A DNA stretch of 64,000 nucleotides from contig NC_060898.1 of NCBI RefSeq assembly GCF_014805685.1, positions 4,558,501 to 4,622,500 of the forward strand, read 5' to 3'. The DNA is from Silurus meridionalis (lineage: Eukaryota > Chordata > Actinopteri > Siluriformes > Siluridae). A program made the translations under genes and the position numbers. Shown here piece by piece: positions 34,061 to 46,000 of the stretch (within the stretch, counting starts at the first letter, position 1; each line of letters opens with the position of its first letter). The notes beneath the pieces were generated by a model. That model saw nothing but the letters and a program-made list of their open reading frames with translations. It searched no databases and was not told the origin of the DNA.

Positions 34061-34454
34061 AAGCTGATGCTGGATCTGTGATGATCACAAATGTTGAGCT
34101 CAGTAGCTCCTACTTTTATACCAAAGACTGTTGAAAGAACATTACTTATAATCTTATACTCCAGTACTCATGTTAGTTCTCACTCTCCAGTGTTCTGTAT
34201 TGTTGAAAGATTTATGATCAAACTCTTGATGTCACCCAAATGAGGATGGGTTCCCCTTTTGAGTCTGGTTCCTCTCAAGGTTTCTTCCTCATTACATCTA
34301 AGGGAGTTTTTCCTTGCCACAGTCGCCATGGCTGCTCATCAGGGATAAATGCACAACGTTCACCTTGACTGTTGATTTCTGTAAAGCTGCTTTGAGACAA
34401 TGTCTGTTGTGAAAAGCGCTATACAAATAAACTTGACTTGACTTGACTTGACTT
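34061..34454 (+). repeat. L2/Rex1-like LINE 3' UTR copy or tail-sharing SINE (D1)
   Basis: gagtctggttcctctcaagg, tccttgccacagtcgccatg and gctgctttgagacaatgtct match, in order, the 3' UTR of the reverse-oriented LINE at 11895. It ends aaataaacttg with an (ACTTG)n tail. It is therefore a 5'-truncated 3' end of that LINE family or a SINE that borrows its tail. The copy at 59603 is closely similar. Confidence 0.78.
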
Positions 34455-34589
34455 ATTTTATTTTAAGGTACAATGTGATTTCCAATGTACTGAGCGTTCT
34501 TTCTTTTTATTATAATAGTATTTTTGACAAAAAATTAACACAAAATGGATGCAATGAGGAATACTGCCATTATAGTTCACATTCTTGTC

Positions 34590-35165
34590 ATTTCACACAT
34601 GGACTATTGCAATGCCCTTTTTAAGCTCATACACAAGTTACGATTGGTGTGGAATTCAGCTACATGAATAATCACTAGATCTCCTATGATGGACCGCGTA
34701 TCTCCAGTTCTTTGGCTGCAATGGCTTCCTGTTAAACAGCGCATTGAATTTAAAATCCAAATGTTTGTTAATAAGGCATTACATAATTTCATTTACCTGA
34801 CCGCCTTTTATCTTATACCCCTTCTCCGACTCTAAGATCAATGTCCTCGTTGTCTTTAGCTATTCCTTGTATGCATTTGGCATCTATGGGATCTCGAGCT
34901 TTTAGCTGTGCTGCTTCTTATTTGTAAAATCTACTTCCTCATGATATTTGCAACAGTGACTCTGTCTCTACTTTCGAATCTCGCTTGAAATTGCATCCTC
35001 TCAGGAAGTCATATCAATGCAGTGATACTGTATGCATGCTTCTATAGTGCTGACTTAATGTTTTGTGTTTTAATTGTATGTAAGATGTCCTTTATGTGTC
35101 ATATAAGGTGCCATAAATAAAATGTATTATTATCATTATTACTACTACTATTATTATTATTAAGA
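34590..35165 (+). mobile_element. L2/Rex1-like LINE, RT C-terminus and tail (E2)
   Basis: HMDYCNALF near 34597, then VSPVLWLQWLPVKQRIEFKI, RAFSCAASYL and SVSTFESRLKLHPLRKSYQC in shifting frames. This is the C-terminal part of an L2/CR1-type ORF2. It ends ccataaataaaatg followed by an ATT/ACT microsatellite, the usual L2-like tail. It lacks the catalytic box and differs from E1 in its 3' end, so it is another subfamily. Confidence 0.82.
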
Positions 35166-36119
35166 TTGGTTGATTTGTTTGTGAAAAAACTGCTTCATAA
35201 TGTTGTTTATTGTCTACTAAATGCACTACAGAAATACAGAATGAAAGTGAATTAAATTCAATTGAGCATATTTCCCCATACTCTCAATTTCCAAAAATGA
35301 GTTCCTGAAACAACAGTGAAGTGAACAGAAGGTATTATTATAATTTTTTTTAATGTTCTTTTGTACAGCAAGGTTTGAGGACAAGAGGCTCTCAGTGGTC
35401 TAGCTAGGCCATTTCTGTGGCTTTTGTTTGCATCATGAAGCAAGAGCAGTAGGATTTCTGTTAGGCTGAGAATTGGAGCTGTTTTTGTTTCCGTCCTAAC
35501 GCAAGCCCTGTGAGATACGCTGTACGTTTTGCTGACTATTGTTTAAAGGCTTTTACATAGCAGCTGGTTTTGAATGTCTGCTGTTCGGCCATTTAGAAAT
35601 GTAGACACTCCATCATCTTGCTGCGCCATGCCTACCACAGCCAGGTAAATGACCCACTTGTATACCTTTCATGTTGAGAATGTATGTTTGGATGACAGTA
35701 ATTCAAAGTGAAAGAGAGGTTTTCTCCTAAGTTTTTTAAGTTCAAAGTTAAAGTAAAATGGTGCACAATGTGTCTACTGGCATGAGATTTTTTTTGTTTC
35801 CCTACATATAATTTGACCTAATTTTAACAGTGAAAATAATGCTGCTGGTTTTTTATCGCTTCCTATCTTCCACAACAAAGGCTCTTGTTTTGTTTCATTT
35901 TTTTTTACAATATAATCATACAGTATAAATATATTTACTTGTTAATTATTGAACAGAAAAAATGATTCACTGTTGGAAATGTGTGGGTTACAATTGACAA
36001 TGAAAGCCCTCCAGCACTGCATTTATTCCTGTGTTTTTTGTTATAATGACTAGTAAAAGCTTAAAGACAAACCATGCGAACAAGATCGGAAAACAGATTT
36101 AGCTGTTGCAGATCATCAC
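35166..36119. other. Intergenic, nothing recognised
   Basis: AT-rich, no repeat or exon identified. Confidence 0.4.
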
Positions 36120-36948
36120 TTAGGATGTACTCACTTTTGTATGCTGTGCGTCGGTTAACCATGCAAAGTCATGTCCTGTGCATCATGTTTATGTTTTTGT
36201 CTGTTGACAGGACTAGACAAATTCTCTTATACTGACCCCTGGATGTTCAACATGGCACCTCATTTTAAAGAACTCTCTGAGGATTTAAGAATTAGAATTG
36301 TTGCTCTTCGCAAAGTTGGCAAGGGCTATAAGAAGTTTGGTAAAACCCTAAAACTGGGTAACAGTGCAGTGGCCAGTGTCATACAGAGGTTTTCCAAGGC
36401 GGGTTTCATTCGGAACAGGCCTTGCAAGGGTACATTAAAGAAATTGTGTGTCAGATGCAGAAGCTGCTTCAAAAAACAGACGCATGAGTGCTGCCAGCAT
36501 TGCTTTAGAAGTTGCAGAAGAGGAAAGTCTGCTTGTCAGTGCTCAGACCATACGCTGCACACTGCATCAAGTCGGTTTGCATGGCCAACGTCCCAGAAGC
36601 AAGGGCTTACAAAAAAGCCCACAAACAGTTTGCTGAAGACAACATGTCCAAAAGCATGAATTACTGGAAACATGTGGTCTAATGAGACTAGATAAACCAT
36701 ACACCATTTGGTTCAGATGGTGTCCAACATGTGAGGTGACGCCTTAGAGAGGAGTACCAAGAAATTGTGTCTTTCTTACAGTCAAGCATGGTGGTGGTAG
36801 CATCATGGTCTCGGGCTGGTGAAGATGATGGAGTGGCCAAGTATTCTATATTCTTCGTACCTGAACCCTATTAAGCAGCTGTGGGGCATCCTCAAGCAGA
36901 AGGTTGATTAGCACCATGTGTCTAACATCCAGCAGCTCCATGATGTCA
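36120..36948 (+). mobile_element. Tc1-like transposon remnant (T2)
   Basis: gatgtactcacttttgtatg near the left end is terminal-like. From 36252 the frame reads MAPHFKELSEDLRIRIVAL and so on through the helix-turn-helix region. The sequence then shifts frame: RMSAASIALEVAEEE, a decayed WSNETK first-Asp site, and LNPIKQLWGILKQKVD at the DDE end. A large internal part between the first and last catalytic motifs is missing. The 3' terminus is replaced at about 36949 by an RTE-like fragment. Confidence 0.85.
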
Positions 36949-37228
36949 CTGCAGTTACTTCAGGTCTGCACAGCTCCCTTATTCTTAAAAACCCATACCA
37001 GCACACTCCTTCTCCATTCCTCAGGCATCCTCTCACCTTCCAGAATCTGGTTAAAAACTCCACTGCCATCTCTCCTAAACATCTCCATGCTTCTACCGGT
37101 ATGTCATCTGGTCCAACCGACTTTCCACTCTTCATCCTCTTAATAGCTGCTCTCACTTCCACCTTACTAATCCTATCCACTTCCTGCTTCACCATCTCCA
37201 CACCATCCAACCTTCTCTCTCTCCCTCT

Positions 37229-37273
<45 letters not shown>

Positions 37274-37385
37274 ACTTTCTCTTTTTCTTATTTTTCTTAT
37301 TCATCAGCTGCTCAAAAAGACTCCATCTTCTCAACACACGCTCCTCACTAGTCAATGTACTTTCATCTCCACCCTTTATTGCTCT
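36949..37385 (-). mobile_element. RTE-like LINE internal fragment (F5)
   Basis: On the minus strand it encodes MVKQEVDRISKVEVRAAIKR then MKSGKSVGPDDIPVEAWRCL, the finger region at the start of the reverse transcriptase in the same LINE type as F1-F3. A CT microsatellite (37213-37294) has expanded inside it, and related sequence resumes beyond (agctgctcaaaaagactcc). It abuts the Tc1 remnant T2 directly. Confidence 0.82.
37213..37294. repeat. (CT)n microsatellite
   Basis: Interrupted CT/TTTC run of about 80 bp inside LINE fragment F5. Confidence 0.95.
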
Positions 37386-38313
37386 AATTCCTTGTTTTTA
37401 CATGACAATAATAAGTGATAACTTATTTACGTAAATCACCAAAAAAAAAAAAAAAATCCTAAATCTCAGCTTCCAACATACAAAGAAATCCAGAGATTTC
37501 TGATCAGTAAAAGATGCAAAAGAGTAAAGTGTTGCACAGTTACCGCTCACAGAATGGCCCAATTATTGCTTCCCATGGGGCTGCAATCTCGAAATACACT
37601 TCCCGTTGGAATCAGTTTGATCTTCTCGAGAGACAAATAAATATGTCATTTGAATTTCGGCACCAAGTCTGTCTGGTCTGATCATGCATCAAACCTGAAA
37701 TGGCTTTTTTGGTTTTTTTTACTTTTATTCTTGAAATCACAGGCGCTTGGAATGACACAAAAATGTACCATTTATTACTTCGCTATCAGAGCACAAAGGC
37801 TAGAACTGTCTAATGGGAGTCGACCCACGCTCTATTTGTGACCGAATATTGGAGGCTTTTGTGAATTGTTGGAGAATGTTAGGGGGGAAAAAAGCATGTT
37901 CTTGCATTAACATAATGGCTCTGAGGGTCGTTATCCAGAATTTGATGTTTTGGCAGACAGAAATATTGGAACCATTTGTGAATATGAACAAAAATTAATA
38001 AAATGCAAAGAAATAATGCGCTTAAACATGTGTTGATGCACTTTAATTTTAACACGCAAATGAAAATGTGCTTTTAAAAGTATTGGCACCCTCCAGATAG
38101 GTTGTGTCTCTGGTGATACCTACCTTAGGAATAATAACATAACTGACCCTTTGAATATAATGCCTAACAACATTGGAAGCACTAGTAAAAGGATCTATGA
38201 CCTTCATCTAGACACATTTTAAGATCCGTTGTATGTTATTTTTTCAGATTTGCATATTTTGACTGCCCTGTACGATTTAGACTGTTGGTCTGTTATGTTT
38301 AATATTCAAAATA
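37386..38313. other. Intergenic, nothing recognised
   Basis: An A15-A16 run at 37440; no repeat family or exon identified. Confidence 0.4.
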
Positions 38314-38561
38314 CAGTGGAACCCGGTTATGTCGATGTCCTAGGGGGTCGCCAAAAAGCATCGAGGTAACCGATGATCGAGATAAACGAAAATCAAAATG
38401 GCGGCAATATATTAACGTGCTTGAAATTTCTTTATGTACATGTGCGTTAATAAATGAGAATGTGCATGCACGTGTTTTTGGAGGGGTTTTTTACAAAACA
38501 GCGTTGCCGCGATTTGTTTGATGAAGGCATGCTATAAAAATACATACAGTACATGTTTATC
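38314..38561 (+). mobile_element. Possible Tigger/pogo-like transposon end
   Basis: cagtggaacccggttatgtc after a TA looks like the terminal repeat of TcMar-Tigger-type elements. gaggtaaccgatgatcgaga within the next 60 bases is a related inverted-type motif. No opposite end was found and there is no coding sequence. Confidence 0.35.
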
Positions 38562-38816
38562 TGTCAGGAATCCACCTGCCACGCCCCCTTCGGTCCCCTT
38601 CAGCGTGTCAGGTGCTTTCTCTGCCGCTTTCTCTGAAGCTCCAGGCTTCAATCGCGCACATATGGTGCTCGTTTATCATCATCACCAGCTCCTATTTAAA
38701 CTTCCACACTCTCACTGTCTGTTATTGTTGGTATATGTTGGTTCACGGCGGTCGTTGTTATCGCGCATGCGTATCCCAGTACGTGCCTTCCCACCGGCAC
38801 TACACATTACTTGTAA
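38562..38816 (+). mobile_element. LTR-like block, uncertain
   Basis: Starts tgtcaggaatccacctgcca, has a tatttaaacttccacactct promoter-like stretch and is GC- and CpG-richer than its flanks. The order of motifs resembles the probable solo LTR at 41041 read on its minus strand. No target duplication was found. Confidence 0.3.
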
Positions 38817-39044
38817 CACACATTGAAGGTTGTAACTCTAATGCTGTTTTTTACAAGTTGTGCGTACTATATAACTTATTAAAACTTATAATCATAAGTT
38901 TTTTAATAGGTTTTTTTACTTCACAAATCCCACAAATCAGTCAGATTTTAACAGGTCAAGATGTTTTAATAATTTTTTTAACATATGCTTCAATTATTCC
39001 TAATGGCATTTTAAAATACTGATTACTAATTTATGCAAATTGAC
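38817..39044. other. Intergenic, nothing recognised
   Basis: Short AT-rich stretch, no feature. Confidence 0.4.
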
Positions 39045-39462
39045 ACTATAGACACAATTCTATATGATGTCTTTGGAAGTGGAAGCATAATATTTTCCCT
39101 TCATTTAAACTCTGAAACTTCAAACTGTTCCAGCATGACAATGCTCCTGTATACAAAGTGAGCTCAATATAAAATTGGTTTACATGGGTTAAAATGGTAA
39201 ATCTTGACTGGCTTGCCATACAGTTTAGCCTCATCCCCATTTAAAAACTTTGGGATGAATCAGAATGCTGAGGACACCCTCATGCCTCCACACCTTACCT
39301 ACATCAGGACCTGATTCTACTAACTCCCTTGCAACTGAAAGTGACACAAATCTCCATAATCACACTTCAAAACCTAATCTCAGAAGAGTGGAGGTTAGCA
39401 TAACAGCTAATGGGGAATAAATGTGGAATACCACGTCCAAAAAAACAAATCCAAAGGACAAA
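39045..39462 (+). mobile_element. Family A copy with transposase Asp motif (A6)
   Basis: tccagcatgacaatgctcct encodes QHDNAP, the second catalytic Asp region of Tc1 transposases. Then follow a decayed NLWDE block and the usual tail (cttcaaaacctaatctcaga; gaggttagcataacagc). This copy, with the NPTEHLWDELE in A1, shows that family A descends from a Tc1-like transposase gene. Confidence 0.75.
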
Positions 39463-39560
39463 CCCAGGTCTCGAGTGGCCTGCTTTAGAGCTCTGACCTC
39501 AAACCTATTAAACACCTTTGGGATGCAAGGTTCCAGATCCACTTTGACCCTGACTAGAGA
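39463..39560 (+). mobile_element. Family A fragment (A6b)
   Basis: ctcgagtggcctgctttaga then gctctgacctcaaacctat and aacacctttgggatg repeat the middle section of A6 immediately downstream, a head-to-tail partial copy. Confidence 0.7.
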
Positions 39561-40630
39561 AAAGCATTGTATGATATATTTTCCCAATTTTGAATTAGGA
39601 CATACCAAATTTCTTTATGATTACCACAAGTTACTGTAGCCAAACTCAACAATGCTATCATTGTTAATACTGGAAAATGTAAGCCGAGAGCACACTTTTA
39701 TGTAAGATTGTGTGTCATGGATTGATTCTTTAGATACGTGAGAAACATCAATCGAAATCTGGTTTGCAATATTTGAAATACGGCTAAAATACATCTCAAA
39801 CCTCTAACAGTAGCGGTTTTACAAACAAGCATATTCTATAAAGCAGCCGAATGGGTGTAATTAGTGTCGGAATACAACTAGTGGTTATTACTGCTTTGTA
39901 AACCACAACACATGAGATAAAATCAGTTCATGTCAGTACACATTCATTCATTTCTGTTTTCCTCAAAACTGTGGCAGACCCTGACAGCATTGAGAGGGTA
40001 AAAGAAAGACATGTGAGAGGTGAGAGAAAGAAAGAAAGAAAGGCAGCTAATGAAATTCTCGACTCTTCTCACAGCATGGACCACGTTTCAAAATAGGCTC
40101 AGCCGATCATATATAAAAAGCCCCCGAATGAAAGTGATTATGTGCTGTTGTCACACATTGCATGGAGCACCGTTATTGCATCTAGTGTCACTGTGTAGCG
40201 AGTCCAAGTTCTATAAAAATATTTTTTGTTTGAAATGCTAATGCAATCAAACAATAATGAAAAGAAGCAGAGACTCAAAATGAACCAGTTACATTTATTT
40301 ATTTGTAATTTTGCATTTTTTACCTAGAGCACAAAGATTATAAGGCCTGAAAGATGAAGTGGGAGCTAAACCTTGTCTTGTCAGAAATGATCTCTGGGAG
40401 GAGCGTTTAATATGGAGCACTTTTGAACCATTGCTGTTGTAATGTAGATAAATCAGGAGTCAAACCAAATGCTTATAGCGGCATTTCATCTATAGGAAGA
40501 TCACAAAAGGACACAGGATGAAAAAAGATAGGAGAAAGGGGATCTAGCTAACATTACCAAGTCATGCTATATCATTTAGGATGTTATCAACGTTAAGGTT
40601 TTTGTAGTGAAATTGTGTTAACAATTTTTT
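39561..40630. other. Intergenic, nothing recognised
   Basis: A GAAA run at 40025; otherwise no feature identified. 40080-40200 has a few CpGs and no repeat signs. Confidence 0.4.
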
Positions 40631-41040
40631 TGACAAAAGATTGGAGGCATACAACTGTATAGGATGTTTTTGGACGTGGTAACATTATCTTTCCACCTTC
40701 ACTTTACTCAACATGTTCCTGCAAGCCAGCTTTATAAAGATATGCTTTACAAGGGTTGGAGTAGAAGATCTTGAGTGGCCTGCTACAGAATTTTAGAACA
40801 CTCTATTATACCTCACATCACTACTGAACACCTTTGTGATAAATTGGAATGCTGACTGCAACCCAGGCTTCCTCACCTTATATCAATACCTGACTTTGTG
40901 GTTGAATGAGCACCGGACTGCACAACTACACTCCCAGAAGAGTGGAAACTGTTATAATAGTTAATGGTGACTAAATGTGGAACAGGTTGTTTTAAAAGGA
41001 CAGATAAATCTTATTATCAGGTGTCCACAAACTTCTGTCC
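40631..41040 (+). mobile_element. Family A copy (A7), interrupted near its right end
   Basis: tggaggcatacaactgtata, gtagaagatcttgagtggcc, tcactactgaacacctttgt and tatcaggtgtccacaaactt in order. The terminal tgtcc is duplicated around the probable LTR that follows; the last bases of A7 (atagcgta) resume at 41374. Confidence 0.78.
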
Positions 41041-41368
41041 TGTCACGCGGTGATAAAGGGGGCGGACCCCGAAGTACCATGAACGAGGTTTAATAGTCTT
41101 TCAGAGAACAAACACAAGCCAAGAAGTAACAGTACCAGAAACCTGGTATAGTCCTTAGTAGTACCGGAAAACGGGTACAGTCCTTTGTACGGGTAGTCCA
41201 GGAATGATCTCCAGAGTGAACCATAAAACGGACGGTGAGTGAGTGTGAACGGGGGGTTTAAAGAAGGGGGAGAGATTATGGGAAACAGGTGAAGGTGGTT
41301 AGTTAGTGGGCGAGACGCTGCGAGCGTGCTGGGTGCTGAGGGAAGGCGTAGCTGGTGGCTCCCTGATA
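41041..41368 (-). mobile_element. Probable solo LTR with 5-bp target duplication
   Basis: 328 bp beginning tgtcacgcgg and ending ccctgata, i.e. TGTCA...TGAYA inverted ends as in retroviral-type LTRs. The flanks are tgtcc at 41036-41040 and tgtcc at 41369-41373, and removing the block restores the normal end of family A (acttctgtccatagcgta). On the minus strand it has a TATA-like tttaaaccccccg and a late attaaa signal. No primer-binding site, gag or pol sequence is present. It is much more GC-rich than its surroundings. The family is unknown. Confidence 0.65.
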
Positions 41369-41382
41369 TGTCCATAGCGTAG

Positions 41383-44300
41383 GTTAGGATTTTCTTCTTA
41401 GCATTATTGGTGCCTCCACATCATGGAGAGGGAAATTGGATTGCACATTGAATCAAGACACTGTGACCCTGATTTGAAATTAATTTAAACCAAACCATGA
41501 AGCATGATTCAGATTTAAAAAAAAAATCAAGCTGTACCTTGTTATAAAGAAATGGCAAGTCCATTATTCTTTTTTTTTCTAATCTCTGCTTAATTGCATT
41601 GATGGTTATAATTGTTATAATAAATGCCCAAAGGCACCAAATTCTGTTCCCAATTCCACTTGTGCTGCACCTCGACTATAATTGAATAGATCAATCCTTT
41701 GTGGACCATGTCAGTCTTTTGAGTGCACCCCATCATTCTGAGTGCACCTTATTGTTGGGTGATGGACTGTAACAACTTTTTTTTCTTTCTTTCTTTTTTT
41801 TTCTTTGCATAATAACCTCAAGGACTCATTTTCTCTCGCCAAACAGCTCTTCAAAGCTGAGCAGCCTAATGTCTGGGATCACTCAAGTGCATTGCCCTTT
41901 TTCTCGATGACCGCCGTTGAAGCATGTTTATCCACAAATCCACAATAGAGGCTAGCTCTAGTTACAGGTTGAGTACAGCTTTGGATGCAGTTGACATTCA
42001 GTTCTGATTGTTGCGAAACTCGAGAACAAGCTCAGAATAAGCCTGGCAATAGGAGGTATGTGGGCCTGTAACTACATTTCAAGCATTTTTGATTCAGTAA
42101 ACATAGGCATTGTTTTTGATAGTTGCACAGAATTCTCTAAACTCTTAAAAATTGGTTTCTAAACTCTTTCTATGCTCTTATTAAGTCAGTGTAAAAAATG
42201 CTGCAAGGACTTATTTCAATGCAAAACATAAAAAAAAATTATTCAAACCAATTTCATCGAACAAAGAAATCATTCAAGAGCAAAAAGTGTGTCAATGATG
42301 TACAAAATCATTTTGTTTGTGCTACAAACAATACAGGTATAAGACTTAAGCTAATCTTTATTCAGTCTATGAATTTTTTTACCTGAAATTCTGTTAGAAT
42401 GCTATGCAAAAGATCTTTATCTACTTATCATCTTATTTCTATTGGTTTACAATATACTCACCTATTTATACTCACAAATAATTGCACAAATTGACATTTT
42501 ATTACGAAAAAATATACAGTATATGTTCCTGCCTTCTGATTTGTTAACGCTGATTTGTTTAGAATTTTTAGAATTTTGAAAAGTACACATACTATGGAAC
42601 CTGTCCAAGGACTGAGAATAACACAGCATATATGTGTGTCTTTAACGATGTATAAACTGTCAGGCTTGTTTTAGGCATGTTGTTTTAAATATGTTTAAAT
42701 GGTTGGTCTGGAACTGATGTTGAAACCAAAAGAGGGTGGGTGTAATTTTCTCATCCTGAGGCCCAACCCAACCACATTTCTCTTCAAGTCCCCAATTTAT
42801 TTTTTCCTTGCATATCAGCTCAATTATACATGTCTGTCACTTGTTTGTTTTCTGGTCTCTTTCACTTGCTTCTCATTGTAGGTTTAGTGTCGTTTTAATT
42901 AGCCGGCTGTTCAAGAAAGCAGGATTTTGCTACATTCGCATCAACGTTGTCATCAAAGCCATCTGTTTTCATCTCGTTTCCAATTGATGGAAATGCACTA
43001 ATCAGAGTTCAGCTGGTGACAAAGCTGGAATGAAGGACTCACTTTGGTGGCTGCGCCGGGGGCTTCCGTGAACCGCCGTTTCCACGTGTTTCTCAAGGTG
43101 CCGAAGTAAACAGATCGATAGATATGAGCCATTCAGAGCTAGCAATTGCAGCTTATTGAATATGAGAACACATAAGCAAGGCCACTGTGAAACATGGGAA
43201 TGGTTTGCTGTGCTGAGAGGCTTGTGTAACACTCAGTTCCACACTCATCGCCTTATTTAAATGCTTTTATTACATTTTATCTAAACACTATAATTCATTC
43301 TGGTTTGCCAATGACACCAGGATGATGTGCTCGATTTCATGGTACCGCTTTCCAAAATTTAACATGGTCTGGGCAATAATAAATAAATTGTTCTGCAGTA
43401 GGTTTTCCTCAAAATGATGAAGGAAACGTTAGCTAAACAACAATGACTGAAAACTGCCTTTTAGCATATGTATTGCATTATATAGTACACCTAGCACCAT
43501 TTACAAGAAGGCTATTTTAAACACATCTATTGTTCTCCGTGATTAGAGGATCAGTGGCATTGTTTCCCCTTCAGCCAATAATGAGATCACACCAATCACT
43601 GGCATAAGAAGTTTTGCATTCAGGCCTTAGTCACACTTCAATCTTAAAGAACTTGGGATAAAATCTACATTTTCCCTCAACCTTATTCCTTTATCAGTCT
43701 CAATCCCTTCTGGCTCATTCAGTTTATTGTTGGAGCCAGCTGGCATGCTAATCTGCATCTCTACTCCTTTCATGTGGAAAATTACATGCCACCTCAAAGG
43801 AAAGTGTCCAGCATGCTGCACGGCCATGAGTCTGGGATAGAACCAAATCCCATATGTTTTATTCAGGGATCCATGTGTCTGCAGCTACAGTAGGTGCCGC
43901 TTATTAGCGTGAGGAGACAACGCCACCAGACAACTTCTGCAAGGCACGTGAGGAACAGAGAATATTATGAAACAAAGCATGTCCAGAAGCTTCTCTCATG
44001 CTTTCTGAAGGCTGAGCCTCAGTAATCAAGGAAAAGCTTCCCAGTCAGCCTCCTGTGCTGATCCAGTAGCTAATTAATGGAGTGCTTTGAAAGGGTTATG
44101 AGGCCTATCCATTGGGATCCATAAATCAAGCCTCATTCACTCGTCTGCTTCCCTGTAGAGGCGGCATCTGGATGGCCATGGTGAGTCAGACATGCACTGG
44201 ACCCTGTCAGTCATCCATATGGGGCGACTGTGGTGCGGCGGAGCCTGGGACATAGTTATTAGCCAAATGGATTAGATAGTAGAGATGAGGACAAAAGGGC

Positions 44301-45834
44301 ATAAGATAGAGGAGGGGTGAAGAGGCAGAGAGTACACTAATGTTTCCTTAGACTTGTGTTACTTAGCTAAGGGAAGCGGGGTGTTTTGGGCCCCTTGTGG
44401 GGAGAAAAATACCGGATAATTTGGCCGAATGTACGGCAGGATTGTCGCAGAAACTCACTGAGGCATATAAGAAAGATCATCCAGATAGAATGAGAAATGT
44501 GAACGTCAATGGATTCCCATTTATCTGCATTAATCCATCCGAAGATTAATGCACACTAATGGCTAAAGTGATTACAACTGATATTCTTGCTGCTCCAGTA
44601 AGTTTCCAGATGCGTTTGAATTATTGACAGTTTTGTTGCTTTGCAACTTCAACCGGTTTTCATGTAGAAATACAGAAGGGGCTGTGAACTCACATTGTGC
44701 AATGTATAGATATACTGTATTTCAGGAGCAAAGCGATGTCCCTCGGGTGTCTGCCGAAGTAGCAGACTGTCTCTGTCATGGAGTATGGCCTTCATCAGAT
44801 TTTACTCAGATACAAGAGGTGAGGGACGGCTGAAGGCACCTATCCATGACAAATACCCTCAGCATGTCAACACGACAGCTGACTTATAGTATAGACTGCA
44901 CCCACGTCAAGTACTCAAGCCTCTTTCTGCTCACAGTAAAGAGAAATGGTGACATTATACAATAGGGATAGAATTTAACAACTTCAGATTGTGTCACTTA
45001 CCTCTGTGTGCTCTTTGGGAGAAGGCACTGCACATTTTAGCGGTTTAAATTGTGCCATCGGGGGTGATTAAAAACGCTGGTCTGATTCGCAGGGTTATTT
45101 ATTCGTCCTGTCCCGCTCGATCGAGGTGCCGCAAAGCTCTAAAAGCTGAGGTTGGAGAGTTGGTTGTAAATCTGTCCGGCTCACATTTTGGCCTGCCGCA
45201 GGGCATCATTCTAATTATAAAAGTGCAGAGCGGTACCGTCGTTGTATCGGGGAACGTGTAAAGTTTTAACAACACAGCCGTCTTATGAATTATTTCGGTA
45301 AACATATGACTTGCTGAGGAATAAAAAAAACTCCAATAAAAGGGAAATCATCCCATTCTGTTCACTTACTCTACTCTACTCTACACTAACTCTTATTTCT
45401 TTACTTCTTTACTATAAGCTTTTCAACCACACATAGTGTAACATATTTCCCTTTAATTTTTAGTTCAATATATGACAGATATTATCATCCCAAAAAGGTT
45501 TGCTTCAGTAAATCTCACTTGGATACTGAAGATTAAACCTAAAAACTGTTGCTGTCATAATAGTCATAATGACAATTCATTACAGGTTTCAATGTGGTTT
45601 AATTCATTGAAGAGAACTCCATCCAGAGGTAGGGCATCAAGAGGATGAGGAGAGAACACTGGCCACTTGTACATCAGAGAAAGAAGGAGAGTAGAGGGGT
45701 GACAGGGAGAAAGAAAAAGGATTGGGAAGCATTCTCATTGTTTCATACATTTTTCTGAATTTATGAAACAATATTCTCATATTGAACATATTTTTAGCAT
45801 AATTGGTACTGTTTGTCTTTACAGCATAGGTGTA
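41383..45834. other. 4.4 kb free of recognised repeats or exons
   Basis: No transposon hallmarks. The mixed composition includes homeobox-type words such as ttaattagccgg (42896) and gctaattaatgg (44070), and CpGs near 43050-43090 and 45045-45240. Open frames are short and unrecognised. A candidate for conserved noncoding sequence. Confidence 0.4.
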
Positions 45835-46000
45835 AAGACTAACTGAATATCACATTAGAGTAAAAGCAAAGATACCTTACAGCTAAACTTACTCCATTAC
45901 AAGGGAAAAAAGTCACGTATTCCAAAAGTCTGCTTGATTTGAACTGTACTTGAGTATTTGACTCATATTGAATGTAGTTTTATCGATGTACTAGTCCTCA
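45835..46000. mobile_element. hAT-like nonautonomous remnant
   Basis: agagtaaaagcaaagatacc, actccattacaagggaaaaa, agtcacgtattccaaaagtc and gtacttgagtatttgactc recall the common fish hAT MITE whose complete relative is at 56019. Ends are not preserved. Confidence 0.45.

Noticed and set aside
36918..37418. 166-codon open frame on the + strand rich in Ser/Leu
   Set aside because: Antisense of RTE fragment F5 continued through the CT microsatellite.
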